Source: Cellulomonas palmilytica (GTDB lineage: Bacteria > Actinomycetota > Actinomycetes > Actinomycetales > Cellulomonadaceae). Taken from it: a DNA stretch of 64,000 nucleotides. Position 1 is the stretch's first letter, and each line of letters opens with the position of its first letter. Under the pieces are notes generated by a model that was given only the letters and a program-made list of their open reading frames with translations, made no database searches and was not told where the DNA came from. The stretch is taken from NCBI RefSeq assembly GCF_021590045.1, contig NZ_CP062221.1, forward strand, positions 3,534,001-3,598,000. Direction: 5' to 3'. Positions 63,910 through 64,000 of this stretch are shown in pieces. Position numbers and translations under genes: made by a program.

Positions 63910-64000
63910 CGGAGGAACCCTTCGTAGTGCCGCTGCTGCAGCTGGGACTCGATCTGCTTGACGGTCTCGAGGCCGACGCCGACGACGATCAGGATCGACG
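63906..64000 (-). CDS. secY: Preprotein translocase subunit SecY (C-terminal end only)
   Basis: The last 31 residues are in the window: [20 protein letters not shown] then QRHYEGFLR and stop. This is the end of TM10 and the cytoplasmic tail of SecY, the channel of the Sec translocon. secY-adk-map is the conserved end of the spc operon. The rest lies beyond the right edge. Confidence 0.95.
   Translation of the reverse strand, partial: SILIVVGVGLETVKQIESQLQQRHYEGFLR

Noticed and set aside
1..64000. tRNA or rRNA genes
   Set aside because: No T-arm GTTCRA pattern with an acceptor-stem partner and no rRNA sequence was found on reading; small RNAs cannot be excluded by eye.

Overview
The window is GC-rich throughout, uses GTG starts freely, and carries a WhiB regulator, an F420-type LLM oxidoreductase, a polyphosphate-glucokinase-like ROK protein and an LATTG surface protein. 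This points to a high-GC Actinomycetota, most likely Micrococcales near Cellulomonas. The genus is inferred from gene content and order, not from a search.

Layout. (1) 1-5.6 kb: a partial MerR regulator, WhiD/WhiB3-type WhiB, groES with two CIRCE operators, a methyltransferase/GCS2 ligase pair, an ArsR-SRPBCC operon with its operator, and a PaiB-like protein. (2) 5.6-11.4 kb, minus strand: a 1076-residue fused [FeFe]-hydrogenase directly followed by a lipoprotein-permease-ATPase importer of the nitrate/sulfonate type. (3) 11.5-19 kb: the wall and t6A block (nnr, alr, tsaE, tsaB, rimI, tsaD), interrupted by a rhodanese and a nitroreductase. (4) 19-41 kb: housekeeping genes (SNF2 helicase, acpS, glmS, coaA, def, glmM, rpsI, rplM, lysG/lysE, ABC-F, a PEGLP-type cation ATPase, truA). 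(5) 41.1-51 kb: an accessory island. (6) 51-58.9 kb: ppgK-like kinase, DUF488, hydrolase and a 1515-residue sortase-anchored repeat protein. (7) 59-64 kb: the end of the spc/alpha ribosomal operon (secY, adk, map, infA, rpmJ, rpsM, rpsK, rpoA, rplQ).

The island between truA and rplQ is the most interesting part. A truncated Rhs core with a GIY-YIG-like toxin tip (49477-50958) heads a chain of eight minus-strand genes, each overlapping the next by 1-4 bases. They form four toxin-immunity pairs. The last three toxins have lost the Rhs shell and gained their own signal peptides. All four toxins carry the same 15-base block (GCGGTGTTTGCGGCA on the plus strand) in the same reading frame, encoding the AANTA junction just before the toxic domain. 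One pair is a clear secreted barnase with a barstar; another looks like a BECR/EndoU-type RNase with a zinc-ribbon immunity protein; the third is unrecognised. A fifth, broken toxin and its putative immunity gene lie beyond an IS3 element that is itself interrupted by an intact IS30 element (3-bp target duplication CTG). The picture is an Rhs locus that collects orphan toxin cassettes by recombination at a short shared sequence and converts them into stand-alone exported effectors.

No tRNA, rRNA or CRISPR array was seen.
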